Assembly: GCA_963922205.1 (NCBI GenBank) | Contig: CAWUHX010000113.1 | Location: 558,001 to 622,000, forward strand | Reading direction: 5' to 3' | DNA from: Romanomermis culicivorax | Taxonomy: Eukaryota; Nematoda; Enoplea; Mermithida; Mermithidae | DNA length: 64,000 bases | In this document: piece after piece, positions 1 through 14,400 of the stretch | How the letters are laid out: each line of letters opens with the position of its first letter | Numbering within the stretch: the first letter of the stretch is position 1 | Translations under genes and position numbers: made by a program | The notes under the pieces: generated by a model | What the model saw: the letters and a program-made list of their open reading frames with translations, nothing else | What the model was told of the DNA's origin: nothing | Database searches by the model: none

Positions 1-640
1 GGTCATAGCTCGAAACTTTTTGCAAAAAATGTCGGTTTTCTGGTGGTAATAAGACGCAAGTTAATGAGAAACGTTCAGAAAACACATCAGAAATGATTTT
101 GAACGATTTTTAAGAAAAGAAACTAAAAAAATTGATTTTTCCTCATAGAAAATTTTGTGGGCTTTTTCCTCCAATGGAGTAAAAAGCTTTTGGCAAAAAA
201 CACTGGTTAAAAATATGCGGCGGTGTTGCGGCTCGCTCGCCTCCACCGATTTTCTGAATAAAATGGAAATATGGATAAAAACTTCGAAAATTGAAATTTT
301 TCCATTAACCTTAAGCTTCACCAATTTTTCTATGGTTCGGAATTTTTGAAACGTATTGTTTGAATACGTTTTTGCGTTAAAAAACAATGACAGAAAACAT
401 CTTTCGATATCAGTGTTTTCTCTGTGCAAGGACATTTGTGCCGATTGGCACAAAGGGCTGAAAAAATTTGTGCCTATGTCACAAAATAATTTTTCACCCT
501 GAAAGCATATATATTGGAAACCTTTGGAAAAGTTTTATACCAAAAGTTTGATAAAAGTATAACTAAAGATACTTTCACCGCACTAATTTGCAAAAAATCG
601 TGCCTATTTTATTTCATCTAACCACGTCAGTGAGATGGAA
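1..640. repeat. Dispersed AT-rich repeats, two modules
   Basis: Bases 1-211 recur in inverted orientation at about 34,690-34,877 with long stretches of identity (for example the shared ACACATCAGAAATGATTTTG). Bases 385-640 recur at about 39,640-39,890, including the palindromic core GTGCCGATTGGCAC and the ending CAGTGAGA. No coding potential is convincing here. The modules are interspersed repeats of unknown class, identified only by comparison within the window. Confidence 0.6.
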
Positions 641-1148
641 GTCAAAAAGTAAAAATCAATAATTCTTTTTCTGAATTAGATAATGTTATCCGTGGTGTAC
701 CGCAGGGATATAAGTGATCAAATTATGAGTGAAAACTTCTTACTTGCTATTGACCTTAAAATATACAACATCTTTATGTCTTCCTCTACTTTATAAAAGG
801 ATCTTGAACAAATTGAAATTTGGCCCATTGCTTGGCAATTGGAAATTTCAGAATCTAAAAGTTGTATTTTGTACATGGGAAACAATAATCTTCATATTCC
901 GTATGTTATGGGTGGAAAAATAGGCCTGTCTGTGACAACTACGTTGAGGATTTAGGTATGCAGCATACCGTATGCTGATTGATTCTGATCTTAAATTCAG
1001 GGAACATTACCGTTCTATAGCAAAGAGGGCTTACTTCCGTTCTTCACTGATTTTAAATTCTTCCTTTCCTAGAAATGAAAGAAACCTTACTAGACCTTTT
1101 GTTACATATGTCCGCCCAATTTTGGAATATTTTGCAACAGTATAGAAC

Positions 1149-1473
1149 CATACATGTAATTGGGGAGGAAGTGCTATGGGAACCCCCCCCCCCAGAAATC
1201 GTCGACCATATGGCTAGCCATTGGGCCCCCCCCCCCAGGATTTTCCAATCATATGGCTAGCCATATGGTAGCCCTAGGGACCACCATAGTTTTAGTCGGA
1301 AAAATACTGATAAATGTCATTTTTTCCATGAAAAATGTCAATTTTTAAACAAAAATTGGTCAAAAACGTCAATTTTCTCGGCGCTTCGCGCCATAAGTAC
1401 ATATTTTATCATTTTTTAGACAAAAATTACTACTTTTTAAACCGTTTTTCGGACATATTTCATGGAAAAAATC
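1149..1473 (+). mobile_element. CATACATG-family short DNA transposon, inserted in the LINE
   Basis: It starts with the terminal sequence CATACATGTAA and has C-runs, the motif GTCGACCATATGGCTAGCCA and a CGGCGCTTCGCGCCAT hairpin shared with copies at 18,680, 25,743, 26,021, 31,568 and 35,501. The flanks repeat GTATAGAAC (1,140-1,148 and 1,474-1,482), and removing the insert restores the LINE reading frame. The far terminal repeat present in the complete copy at 31,568-32,003 is missing, so this copy is internally or terminally shortened yet bordered by a 9-bp duplication. Confidence 0.75.
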
Positions 1474-2047
1474 GTATAGAACCCTCATTTTGCTACTGAC
1501 ATCCAATATTTGGAAGATATCCTGAGAAAATTCACTATAAGAGTAATACGTTTCAGGTCAGTGTTATCTTATGATCAAAGACTTGAGGAGTTAAAATTAC
1601 AAAAACTTGAGACTCGTAGATGATGTTCAACACAATACGTGGTAAATTCTATGAAGTTTAACATAATACGTGGTAAATCATACCTAGACTTTGATAAATA
1701 TTTTTTTTTTAAATTTCAATGTCACTCGCCAGACACACAATTTTAAACCAAATCAAAATTTTGCTCGCAGTTCAACTTTTAAATTTGATTTTTAATAGAT
1801 ATATCAGTACTTGAAATTCTTCACCAAGTGAAGTTCTTAATGCCTCTAGTTTGCACTCATTTCAGGATAAACTCAAGTTTCTACAAATATATGAAATTCA
1901 CGGGGTGTATTGCATTAGGTGTTACATCTGTAACCTGCGTACCCTATTGCGTTTACGTTCTTTATTTACTGTAGCTGAGCTTCTCTTATTTTATATGTTC
2001 GCCTAATTTATTTAAACTATTTTGCCTCATATTTAGACGTAATAAAC

Positions 2048-2122
<75 letters not shown>
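2048..2122. repeat. (TTA)n microsatellite, LINE tail
   Basis: About 25 uninterrupted TTA/ATT units lie directly downstream of the LINE relic. Translation of the reverse strand gives a meaningless poly-isoleucine reading. Confidence 0.9.
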
Positions 2123-2123
<1 letters not shown>

Positions 2124-2331
2124 GAAATTTTTTTGTGTCAAAAACCATATTGTGGCACAAAAAACACTGTTAGAAACTGTAATTCTAAAGCATACCCATA
2201 AGATTAGATTAATAAGATGACCTTTTTTAATCGAAAATTTTTCAACACAAGATGCATACCCAATTGTTTTCTCACCATTTTTAAAAACGTTCATGTTGTA
2301 GACTGACTTTTGTGTCGTTGTGTCGGTTAAT

Positions 2332-2413
2332 AACAATTTCAGGTCTTCCTATCGCCAAATCCAATTTAGCACTAAATTTATGTCTTCGACGCAAAATACT
2401 GGACGCCGATCGT
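2332..2413 (+). promoter_or_regulatory. KATNB1: 3' splice site and first coding exon of katanin p80
   Basis: A TTTCAG acceptor lies about 38 bases before the ATG at 2,380. The start codon opens a 34-nt coding exon ([11 protein letters not shown]) that ends at a consensus GTGAGT donor at 2,414. The acceptor upstream of the ATG could close a 5'-UTR intron or be a spliced-leader trans-splice site. The sequence alone cannot tell. Confidence 0.55.
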
Positions 2414-5400
2414 GTGAGTTTTCGTTTAACGTTAATTGCTTGCTATCAAAATTCACAATATTTTTCTGAAGATTATCATTGAAATTTTGATCAATTTTCC
2501 CGATTCACATACAGCAAATAATAACGTTCACTCATTCATATGTTTGCACTTTGCAGATACTTTAACATCCGACGCTTCTAATGTTTTTTCATGCGCCGCT
2601 TTTAGCGAAAATTCGGCTGAAAATCTGCTCGTCACCGGCAGCTCGAATTGTTCCGTCACGCTTTGGAATCCGTCCGTCAGTGAGAAAGACGCAGTTACGG
2701 TAGGTTTTCAATTTAAGCGGAATTTGAATTGGCGGAAAAAATTGCCGGAGTTTTACATTTCAATTATGAATCTTTCCGAAATCGAACAGATAGAGATAAA
2801 ATTGATTTTTATTACAGGAATAATTGTTAAAATTTTCTCATTTTCCAGGTGTTCACCGGTCATCAAAGCGTCGTCGAATGCGTCTCTTTATCCAACGACG
2901 ATACGAAATTAGCGGCCGGCGGTGCTTCGGGAGCCTTGAAAATTTGGGATATCGTTAAAAATCAATGTACGTCATTTAAATAGGGAAATTTCACGCAACG
3001 ATTTTTTTAATTGCGCCCATTTTCGCAGTCTTGACCACGTTCACCGGACATCACGCAAACGTTTCGTGCCTTATTTTCAATCCAACGGATAGACAAATTT
3101 TGGCGTCGGGCTCGATGGACGCGACGGCCAAATTATGGGATATCAGGAGTTCGACCAAAAAACATATTTTAAATTTGAAGGTGAAAGTTGGGAACTCAGT
3201 CGTGCCTATCATATTGTAAATGTTTGAATTTACATTTTTTGACTCGACCTTTGAACGTTCGGGATAAAAACGAAGTAGCTCTTCATTTCCAAGGTTCTTT
3301 CCTAAAATATAAATATCGATAATCATGTATTTTTAGGGAAAGCCCGCTTAAAAATCTGATACAGTAAACTTACGCTGGTTTTAGTTACAATTTTAGCAGT
3401 TTTGAGCTGATATGAAAATATGAAATTTTTGACAAGATATCTGAATAATTATGGGACCGTGGGTTAATACCGGTGTAAAGTGAATAATCGTCACGTTTTT
3501 TCTTTTAGGGTCATAGCAAAAAAATTTGTTGTCTGGATTTCAGTCCCGATGGGAAATGGTTAGTTACCGGCAGCGAAGATTGCACCATTATGGTAATTTT
3601 TTGTTTTGTTTTTGAAAACTCAGTTTTTACTTTTTGAAAATGTGCTTTCCAGTCTAGAAGATGAGTAGTCGTTTCAGAAGGACGTTTTACTTTTATAATT
3701 TGACATTCAAGAAACGAAATTGTGGAATAGTTTTTCAAATTTTTTTGAATTCAACTGATTTCACCCATCGAAAAACCTTGCCGATTTTCCAGAAATTCGA
3801 TTCCGTTTTGATAGAAACTTTGATTACGTTATGCTTGATGTCTTTTCTTCTCTATTTCTTCAGATTTGGGATTTGACAGCCGGCGGAAAATTACTCATGA
3901 AAATTTCGGGTCACTCGGGCGCCGTGTCGAGCTGCCGATTTCACCCTAATGAATACCTCTTAGCTACGGGAAGTTCCGATAAAACTGTTCGATTTTTCGA
4001 TCTCGAAACCGCCGAATGCGTCGGTCAAAGTGAAAATGATTCGCAAGCCATACAGTAAGAGTTTTAGTATGAATAACAAATATCTAAAATGTTTTGTTCG
4101 TCTTTTCCAGGCAGATTATGTTTCATCCGTCCGGCGCCTGCCTTTTTGCCGCCAGCAAATGGAATTTGAAAATTTTTGGGTGGGAACCAATCAGATTGTA
4201 CGACGTTTTACCATTGGTCGGCGATGATACGGCTCCGGATTTACCATCAAATATCGCCGTCGGTCCGTTGGGTTACTGCCAAAATACAATTTTCGCTTCG
4301 TATTTCACGAATCGCGGCGCCAAATTTCATATCCGAAAATTGATCGAACAAAATTTGAAACCATTTCTACCCAATAACCATTCAATTTTGAACGAAAATT
4401 TATCAAATTTGTCTTTAAACCATGCCCCCAAAAAAGACCAATCATTTTTCGACGACGCGCAATCGAGCAGCCAATCCGATTCTTCGCCGTCTTTGAACAA
4501 CTGCGGTGGTCGAATGAGGCGTAGTTTTTATAAGAAAAATTCGCCCGATTTTTCTGACGCCGCGAATGATCAAAAAGTGAAAAGTAGTTTTTTCAAAAAC
4601 GGCGTTGATTCTCTAGCTACGACGAGTGACGAAGAAAGCAGTAGTTCGTTAGCCGAAACGCTGACCACGACTTCGACGGACGTGACGACATCGTCGGCGG
4701 CCGCCGTTTCTAATCTAAAAAAGACACCGTCGCGTGAAAATTTGAAATTTGATGTGATAAATGATTCTACGACGCCTTTTCAACCGAAGCGTACTTGTAC
4801 GTTGAGTTTAAATTTTGTTCCAGATTTTTGGATTTTGATAATTCAAAATTATGAAATTTTCCACTTTTTGATCTCAAACAACGCTTTCATTAGCTTCTAA
4901 AACGTAATTTTTAGAAAGTTCTTTTGTTCTTTAATCTTTCGATTATTTTTAGTGAAACGTTCGCCGCCCAGAAACCCAGCTCCAAAAGAAGAAGATAAAG
5001 TTGTTAATCGACCTTCAGATTTTCCAGTCAAAATTGCTGAAGAAAAAGATAAAAAACGACCATATCAGAGGGTTAAAGCGACAGTTAAGCCGTTGAGACC
5101 GCAACAGCCTTTAGAGGTAAATTTTATAAATTTTTTAGTCCTGAAATGCTCAGACCTGGAAGTCATTTTCTGAAATTTTTCCTTGTAGAAGTTGACATTA
5201 TTTTGAATCCGAAAATTTTGCATTCAATGTTCATGGAAATCGGCAATAATAATTTTGAAATTGGCGTGAATGTTGAACTCAAAAAAGTTGAGAGTTTACT
5301 TTTGTAGTTTAAATTTCGACATTTGCATGATACGAGTTCTTTTACTCAATTCTAGTTATCCCCCGATGCGTCGTCCGCCGACCAAACGATCAATAGTTTC

Positions 5401-8400
5401 GGAATTCAGAATCAGAGACCTTGGAATTTAAAAATTAGCGCTGAAGAATTTTTACCGAGCAAAGTAAGCCTTTGATAAAATGTTTTATGCATATAGTTGA
5501 AATCGGACATGCACGGCGAGAATTTTACGAGGGAGGGGGTCCTCGGACTTTTAATTGAGAAGAAGTGAGGGGGATGCGAGTGCAGGGTTTTTTCCCCGTG
5601 CCCGGTCGATCCGTACTGTACGAAAATCTAGTGAAAAATTTCCGTACCATCATACCCATTTCCGTACAATTATTATTTTCTATTTGCATCATATCTTGTA
5701 GACAGTTCAAAGTATAGATAAGTCGTAAGTGTAGAGACATGCTTGTTTACTCTAAAATTGATAAATTTACTTTACGTATATCAGAAAAACAATTAAACGC
5801 TAATTTTCTTGAACTTCATTCAAATCGTAGCAGTTTTTTGCAACTGGATTTCATTAGTTTTGGAAAAAAATAATGAAAAGTTTGGTTAGACTGTCGATAA
5901 ATTTTTAATTTCGAGACTTCTAAAATGTCGTAAAATGCATTTTTCAGCTTATTCTTCTGCAACCATAGATGACCGATCGTAAAGAAAGGTTGCGAAAAAT
6001 TCCGGAAGCAGACATCTTTTAGTCGAAGATCGTTAATGACGGCGCCCAGCGTCCAATATTCTAGCATGCAAAAAATGTTATCTTTTTCATTATTTATTTA
6101 ATGAGGCACGCACCCGATAGTTTGAATCATACCTGTAAGAGGTCCGACCAGTTGGGGGGGGGGGGTCGAAAAAAGTCGAAATTTTTCCCAAAAAAGGCAC
6201 TTTTTGCCCATTTTTTCTAGTTTTTCACGACTGTGGGGGGGTATATATGGTTGGCCAAGTTGGGGGGGGGGGGGGTCGCCCCACAAAACCCCCCCAATTA
6301 CAGGTATGGTTTGGATTCCTCAAACAGAAAAAACATCTGTCATTTTTTTGCGCTGTTGATGTTTGAGTCATATCCTAAATGGGGAGTTTCTGTTCACAAA
6401 ACAGTAAAATATTCAAACACTGCAGAAAGATCGAGAAAAATCTTGATTTTTTCAATTATGTCAAGAAACAATATACGAGATCGAACATTCATCCATAATC
6501 ATTTAAATGTGGTGCGAAGCGAAGTAAAATTTTCAGGATTTTTTGTTGTAAATTGCATGCAAACGAATTTTTAGACAGGAAATCCTAAATCAAAAGAATC
6601 GCTAGGCCTTAGGTTGCATTATGCATCAGAAAATCCGTACCGTTCAGAAAACTCGGTAAAAGTTTTCCGTAACCAGCCTAAAAAAATAAAGTGCGGAAAA
6701 ACCGTCGTGAGTGGGCAAAAAAACAAAGCTCCATACATAAGCATGTTTATCATACCTGTACTTGGGGGGGGGGTTGGGGGACCCCCCCCCCCTACTTGGC
6801 CAACCCTGTACCCAAAATCATCCCCCCCCAACCCCCCCCCAGTTTGGAAAAAATTAAAAAAATTTTCAAAAAAGTGTATGTTTTTCGGCCTTTTTTGGGA
6901 AAAATTTCGACTTTTTCCTACCCCCCTCCAAAATTTCGGATTTACCCCCCCCCCCACCCCCCAACTGGTCGGAGGTCTTACAGGTATGATGTTTATCGTA
7001 CATAATATACGTGAAAATAACAAAAACTGTCTTCAAAAAGTTCAGGGAGAGTTTCTTGTCTGTCCAGGGTCTCAGGTAGGACGGTCTACTCCCTACACCC
7101 CTTATGTGCATGTATGGTTGAAATCCTATTTAGTATCAAATGACCAATGAAAAATTAATATAACTAGAAAATATGTGTTCAGGATTGTTGGCGTAATTTT
7201 GGCACTCGATTTTTTACTCACTTTTTTCATACCTCAATTACGCTATAACCTTATTTTCTATTCAAATCCCTTCTTTTCTTCTTCATCCAAGAAAATGCGA
7301 ACAACATTATCATGCTAGGCTTTCTCGGATAATGTAAATTTTGCCTCGTAATTTGCTTATTATATTCCGTTCATATTCTCAACTTAGCGACTAAATTTAG
7401 TTCTTGCTCTCCCTTTTAATTATCGATCCAAATTATCCGGGAGCGATATTCATTCTCGAAATGATGTTTCGTTTCGTTAATATCTTTTCTACCTTTTTGA
7501 AAAAGCGCGACTTTCGAGAGTTTCTTCTAAGCTGGTGATGCTAATTGAGTCAGAAAATCTCACATCCACCGTTTGGGCTTAAAATTGATGCATTGAAAGT
7601 TATGTGAATGGATAAAATTTCCTATAAATTACAAAATTTTAATAGCATACAGACAGGTCTCTTGGAAATTAAAGTTTTGGGAGCTGTTTGCAAATGTAAT
7701 CTGCAAGTTTCATCCTAGCCTGATATTCAAAGTCAGGATAATAAAAAAAAGCAACATGCTAAAAGTCGATGGTGGTCGCTGTGGGAAAACTTGATCCTTT
7801 GTCACATTGATGATCAAAAAAGGGTAGTCAGCAAGCAAAATAGGGGAAGATTAATCAAACTGCAACCGCTCATAACTCCGCCAAAAATGGGTTTGCATTT
7901 TTTAATAGATAGATCTATCGTTTGGTATCAAATTTATTGCATTTGGAAAAAAAATTGCGTCTCGCCTTGAAAAGTCAGACCAAAACTCCCAACACGAACG
8001 CTGATCTATGGTTTAGCACCTCAGTCACTAGCCAGCCAAGCTAGCACATTCCTTGTTTATCATCTACTATAGTTTTCTAAAGCCTGGAAGAACTAAACAT
8101 TGACCGTCTGATTTCTGAGCTACTGTTGTTCATTCTGATAATCGTGAGCAGAAGTATTGAATAAATTTGATGTTTTTTTAAACTTTCAATACGTACTTTT
8201 TTCTTTAACTGCCAGCTGTAAAGCGTTTAAAACTTTTTTAAAACTGATTAAAATAAAATCTTAGATAATGAATTCACTGATCGTTTTTCGTCAAGAACTG
8301 AAATCCAGCGATTTATAGATTCTATTAAAAAATAATCTGTGAAAAACTACAAAAACAAGTCATTTTATATTGGAGTCATGCCAATCAGCTTGAGAATTTC

Positions 8401-11400
8401 GAACATGTATAAAATTCAGCTAATTCTACTCTAGAATGTAAAATATCAGTATATCTAAAATCTGCTCTGGCTACTGTTGAACAGTATTTTTAGGCGACCA
8501 TACCGTATATAAATATACAAAAGATGAAAAAGGATTCTTATTTTCACAAACAAAAGTTTTGAAAAAGAAAAAATTTGAGAACACGTGAATATTGCAGTAT
8601 AAAAATGAAGAGCTAATAGGCAACGTTATTGCGTGAAATTAAGATCTTAAGATTTTGTTAGTATTATTTTGAAGGCATCGATATTTGGACTGGTGATAAC
8701 ATGTTAGAGCAGAATATTCCATTTATCAATACACAAAACAGAAAAATAAAATTTCAGAACGGTTTTAAGAAATTTTTCGCGAGAAACATCCCAGAGATTC
8801 CAGACAGATTAACCATATAACCATATTCCAGAATGGGTCTAACATATATTTTAAATGCCCTAATTTTAAAGTCAATCAAGTTGAAATTAAAGCATTTTAA
8901 TATTTGATTGGCCACTTTTGATGCTTTTCTAAATATATGCGACGGTGTGATGACGAATCAATGTTGACACCCTTAACTTCAGAAACCTTGGGAATCAGAC
9001 GTTCATTCCGGCAATAATCATTGTTGGAGTTGTTTTTACCGATTTATAGAACTGTACATTTCGAAAAAATATACAGGGTGAGCCAAAAAAAGCGACCAGT
9101 GGTACTGACTTTTATAGCTTCCGAATGGATAAAGCTTTTTTGATGCGGTTTGCTGCCATCGACAGATAAAACATCTGGCATGAAAACTGAAAAGTCTAAA
9201 CTCTATTGTTCAAATATTGACCGACAAGAATCAAAAATACTAAACGTAGATTTTTTTTGAAAAAAATCAACATGTTTTATAACAGAAAAATACAATAGAT
9301 CCAATCATAAGAACCATATAACAGCTGAAAACTTCAAGAGGGTCGTTTAAATGTGTCCTCCTTTCTGTTTCACCACTAATTTTAATCGTTTTTCGAACTG
9401 GTCAATGGCAGAATTGATTTTACTCTTTTCCAATTTAAAAATGAAAAGCTCTTGATTTTGGAAAAATTCTGCCCATATTGAAACAAGAAACTGATGATTT
9501 CAAATTACGTGTAAATTACAAATCTGGGTGATTTTTAAAGCATTCTTGGGTTTGAGCAATATTACAAAACCTTTTTCACCATAGCACAACTTTTACTTTG
9601 ATTTTACAACTTTTACTGTTTCAAAAATCGCCACTTTTATAAAATTTCTATTTATGCAAAAGCCATAAAGGCTGGCAATATATAGAGCTCTTATAACAAA
9701 GATAAATAGAGGATTCTAAGGCAGCAATCCGCATTAAAAAAGCTTCATCCGTTCGAAAGTTATGAAAGTCAGCACCGGTTGCGTTTTTTGCCTCACCCTG
9801 TATAAAATAGTCAATTTATTGCCCATTTATTCAAAATATTCGAATTCGATTGTAAAATATCAGAGTTACTCGAACTAGTATATTGTGATGTCAGCAGAGG
9901 AAACATAAGTATCACTAGTGACTTGGTGAAAATATTATTCACAAAAATTAGAAACAAAGTGCGTCCAAAAAAATGGAACCCCTCTTGTGAAAGGAATCAG
10001 TTCAATTAGTATACCTGCTCAACAATAATTCGTTGTTATCTATAACAAAAAAGTTCGTCAATCAATGCAAGAGAAATCTATTTACTCCATCAAATCTTTT
10101 TTGTAATCAATTTTGCATGTGAAACAGAATCAATATAGACTGTATCTAAGTTAGATGTTTTCTCAAACATTCTGGCCGCTTTTATAAATTTTTGGTTATT
10201 TATTTTATTTTGTATAAATGTACACGAAATGCAATAATATATTCTAACTCGGTGAGTTTAGTTTAGATCTTTGTATACGTGATAGGATTTCTCTATTTGA
10301 TCTATTCATTTCGGCTTGATCCAATTTACTCCCTTGTGAAAAAAACAATTTTTTTGTCGGAAAATCGATTCTAGAGAATCGGTCAGTATGCAAAAAAGTT
10401 AACGACGCGCCATAAATCTAAGCCAAAGCTTTTTTCAATAGCTAGTTTTCCACACACAATACCCCAGAAAATTGAAGCTCCGGTTCTTTCTCCCCTTTTC
10501 TGTTTCGCGAAATCAATATTTTTCTCTCGTCTCTTTCGTGCCTCAAATTTAGCTCCTAGACTCTATTACAGTAAACAACACTATGCAACTAATAATTTGC
10601 ATATTCTCGCCAGACTAAAAAATTAATTGGCTTCCGGCCTCGGTTCATTTATTAATCCATTTTTATTAAAGCTGCTCTCATTATATGTTCGCATCTGCCA
10701 CGGGCGATTGACTTTTAGCTTTTGTAATTTCATGCAATCTATATCCGCACCCGATATTTCTACGGCCTAAAATTGGTCATTATTTATTTTTGCCTGATTT
10801 AGTCGGCTTGAAAATGACGTTTTTTCCTATATTTTACGCGGAAATTTTTTCCCCTTCGTCATGATCCAAAATAATAGCAATAATTTTAGTCCGTCGAAAG
10901 TTTTGGGCGGATATTCGGCGACGACAACGCCGGTTATTTTTAAGGCTAAATTAGGAAAAAAACCGTTGATAGTAAGAGCTAAAAATAGACGAAAATGATT
11001 TTGGCGTTAAATAATTTCTAGTAATCGTCGTTTTATATTTTTGGCGCCTTTTTCGTAATGTTTCTTGATTCATTTTCTAGTTATAGTCTCTTTTAATACA
11101 TTTCGTCTTTTTCTTTTTTCTGCTTTCAGCTCCTCCTCCGCATCTTTATTTTGCGTTTTTTAATCCTCTGAAGGTTTCTTCATTATCAGAATCTCCTATA
11201 AGGGAAGGTATGAAAAGTCCTAAAAATAGAACAGTGGATATCCGATACCCGAAGGCGTTATTTTGGCGAGCACTCATTCTGTTGATTCAGTGTCCCTTCG
11301 TTTTTTCGTTGTAGACCGGGTGGCCGACTGTGCCATCTGGCCGACTGTACTGGGTGGCCGACTGCAGCACATGGCCGACCGTACCGGGTGGCCGAATTCA

Positions 11401-14400
11401 ATTTGAAATAGTTTATATGTCGAACCTTATGTAAAATGTTTCTGCGCGAAATGAGAATAAAATGTTGCTGAAGGTGCGTTTCAATGTACAACATATCATC
11501 AAAAAATGCAAGAGCAACGCAAAAATATGTTAATTACGTAAAAGCACACAAGGATACGTATTTGAATTCAAAAGTTTTCATTTTGTAAGAAATTTTTCCC
11601 CTCGTATCCGTTCACTTTGTTGAGTATATTTGTTATAAAAATGAATGAAAATGATTTTGAGGCTGCAGAATATCTGTTGACAGTTCATTGAAATTCGACG
11701 TTGCTCAAGTGCGTCTAGCTTACGCGGCCCACTTGTTGGGAGCTGGTTTGTACTTTTGAGCACCGCAACATTTGAATTTAAAACGTTTTATAGAAACTAT
11801 TTTCATTCAGGGTGATACTTGACATTTATATACAAGAAAATCTTAATTTTGGAGTACTATTTTCAATTTTCATGACAGAAAATGCAAAAAATTCACAAAT
11901 ATTCTTTTCAAATAAAAGCACCATGCTGATATTCCACAAATGTAAAGGCCCTATGGCATTTACCACTGCCGAACCCATATATCGAAAAAAGTAATGAGCT
12001 AGAGACATTCCAAAGTATGACCCTTGGATAATTTACTCAAGTAAAGACGAAATTCCGTTATTGTTGTTTTATCTTTCTTGAAAATTCTATTTTTTGCCAA
12101 GTTCTAACATATTTTATTCATAGTTTTTTGCTACGAAAATATTGAAAAGAGTCAATAGAATTAATCAATCTAGGCTTTTATAATGAATTAAAAAATTATA
12201 AAGGGCATATTTCTGCACTTAATTAGCATATTTTTGCGTCGCTCTTGCATTTTTTGATGATATCTTGTGTATTGAAACCTACATTTAGTAACATTTTATT
12301 CACATTTCCACTTACATATAAACTATTTCAAATTGAATTCGGCCACCCGGTACCGTCGGCCATGTGCTACATTCGGCCAGACGGCACTGTCTTCCACCCG
12401 CTACACAATCCGTTTTTTAATTTTATTTTTATTTTCTTTTTCATAAGTTTTCCTTTGTATATTCTCTATTTTTATTTTTTATTTGGTCCTTCAGGCTTTT
12501 TTCAGTCGGCGCCTAATAATTTGGAAATACCTCCTAAAATTTTGATTTATATATTATATTTTAGTGAATTATATTTATTTTCATTCAATGTTAGATTTAG
12601 AGTCAGTGTTTTACAGGCTTTGAAACCAGAAAACACCGAAAATTTTATTATTCAGATTGGTCCAAATACCGTTTTTCCACAAATCATACTTTTTGGAGAA
12701 AAAAATTTCAAAAAAGGAAAAAATGTCACAGCTTGACACGGAACAGATGAATTTTGATGCATTTTTAAGGTCAAAATTTCAATTTTTCTAATTTTTTTGA
12801 CTATAACTTTAAACATGTAGCCGAGTTTGAATTACATGCACAGCATAGAAATTCTGCTGGGGGTCAGCCAGGAGAGAGGGTGGAATAAGGTAGGTCTTCT
12901 AACATCCAAGCGGGATGTTCTTCATTTTATATTAGTCAGATTATGTGAAATTATTTTCCTAGAGTGCACTTTTTAAAGTTTTAATGTTACTTTTTTGGAC
13001 TTCAATATGCTTTGTTTGGAAAAATTGTTGAACTACAGCATCATTCCCATTTTTATGACAGCTTTCTCTTCTCTCTTGCTCATTTTCCTTCGTCATCTTC
13101 TCGATCATTGCTGGAGTAGTCAAATCTGCTGTGGGTCAATCAAAGTCTTCTGGAGGTCAAACTCCCAACACTCCCCTCACGTGCATATATGATCATCATG
13201 GAAGTGATTTTGAGAAATTTCAAGTTTAATTTGATTTTTTTTAATTCATGAAAGTGTCAGGCCTGTAGTCGTGAATTTTTTTGAGGGGCAGCACACATTT
13301 TTTCACTTGATTTACTATAAAATTGGCATTTCAAACTTGACTTTTTTTTGAAGAAAAAACCAAAAGTCTTTTTTAAACATTTGAAACATTTCTGGGGGCA
13401 TGCTCCCTGCAAATCCTTTTGGCTACAGTCCTGTAAAGTTAATGTTTCGGCATTTTAAATGTCAGAATCTAAAAAAATGTTTCGGCACTAAGCAACGGAA
13501 TGATAGGAGACAACGGAAGGATCATGAACAGAAGCTGCATTTTCCAATACCTTATACTTTTATGCCAGAAGGACATGAACTCAAGTGCTGTCTTGGAAGA
13601 ATGTTGTGCAAAAGTATACGAAATATTGTGTTTTTTACATAACAAAAGAAATATTTTTTGCGCGAAGATTTTCTGGCCAGTCTTTTTATATTTAGAAAGA
13701 GATCTGCATTAGAAAAACACTGCTTAGAAATGAAATGTTCAACATTTTTTTTGATTACGTATCAACTGATTGAATATCCATATAATTTAATTATACTACA
13801 TACCACTAAGCCTGTAGCCAGAAATTTTTTCGGGGGGGGGGGCACACATTTTTTTCACTCAATTTACCGTAAAATTAGCATTTCTGACTTGACTTGAAAA
13901 AAAAACCAATGGTCCCTCCCTACCTTTGCCTTTTTTCAACACTTCAAACATTTCGCAGGGGCCATGGCCCCCCCAACCCCCCTGCCTACAGGCCTGCATA
14001 CTCCAGTGTGTTAGAAGCCTTTTTTGGATACTCTTGACCACAAATTCTTGGCTCACTAAATTGAAATTTGGCTCCTGAAAATTCAGGCATATGTGCCATT
14101 TGGCTCAAGATTTTTAAAGCAAAAAAGGCCTGATAGTTATCCGTCCGTTAATTTTAATTTTGTCTTATTTTTCTTAACTTTTAAATTTTATCTTATTAGC
14201 TCCAATTTTTCTTTAGTGTAGATCATTCAATATTCTTTAGCTTCTTTTTCATATCGTTTTTCTATTATTTCTCCCTTTTAAAATATATTTCATTTTCTCC
14301 TTATCTTTTTCTTATCGTTTTTTTCGAAATTTATGTGTCTTTTTCAGCTTTGTACTCGTTTATTACTGTATTTTCTTATTTTTTACGCCTCGCTCTTCGA

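Larger units (their letters stand above)
655..2123 (+). pseudogene. Decayed non-LTR retrotransposon (CR1/L2-like LINE), 3' part
   Basis: Conceptual translation in shifting frames gives reverse-transcriptase landmarks: VIRGVPQG near 690, a stretch ending YVRPILEYF near 1,130, then the post-RT region NPHFATDIQ and SYDQRLEELKLQKLETRR near 1,480-1,620. These match the usual C-terminal half of CR1/L2/Jockey-type ORF2 proteins. Stops and frameshifts are frequent, so it is dead. The copy ends in a (TTA)n microsatellite, as CR1-like elements often do. A short DNA transposon interrupts the reading between ILEYFATV and NPHF. Two further relics of the same kind lie at 8.65-9.86 kb and 36.7-38.7 kb on the other strand. 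Confidence 0.75.

Noticed and set aside
1986-2336. 116-codon minus-strand frame with a poly-Ile run
   Set aside because: The run is the reverse translation of the (TTA)n microsatellite.
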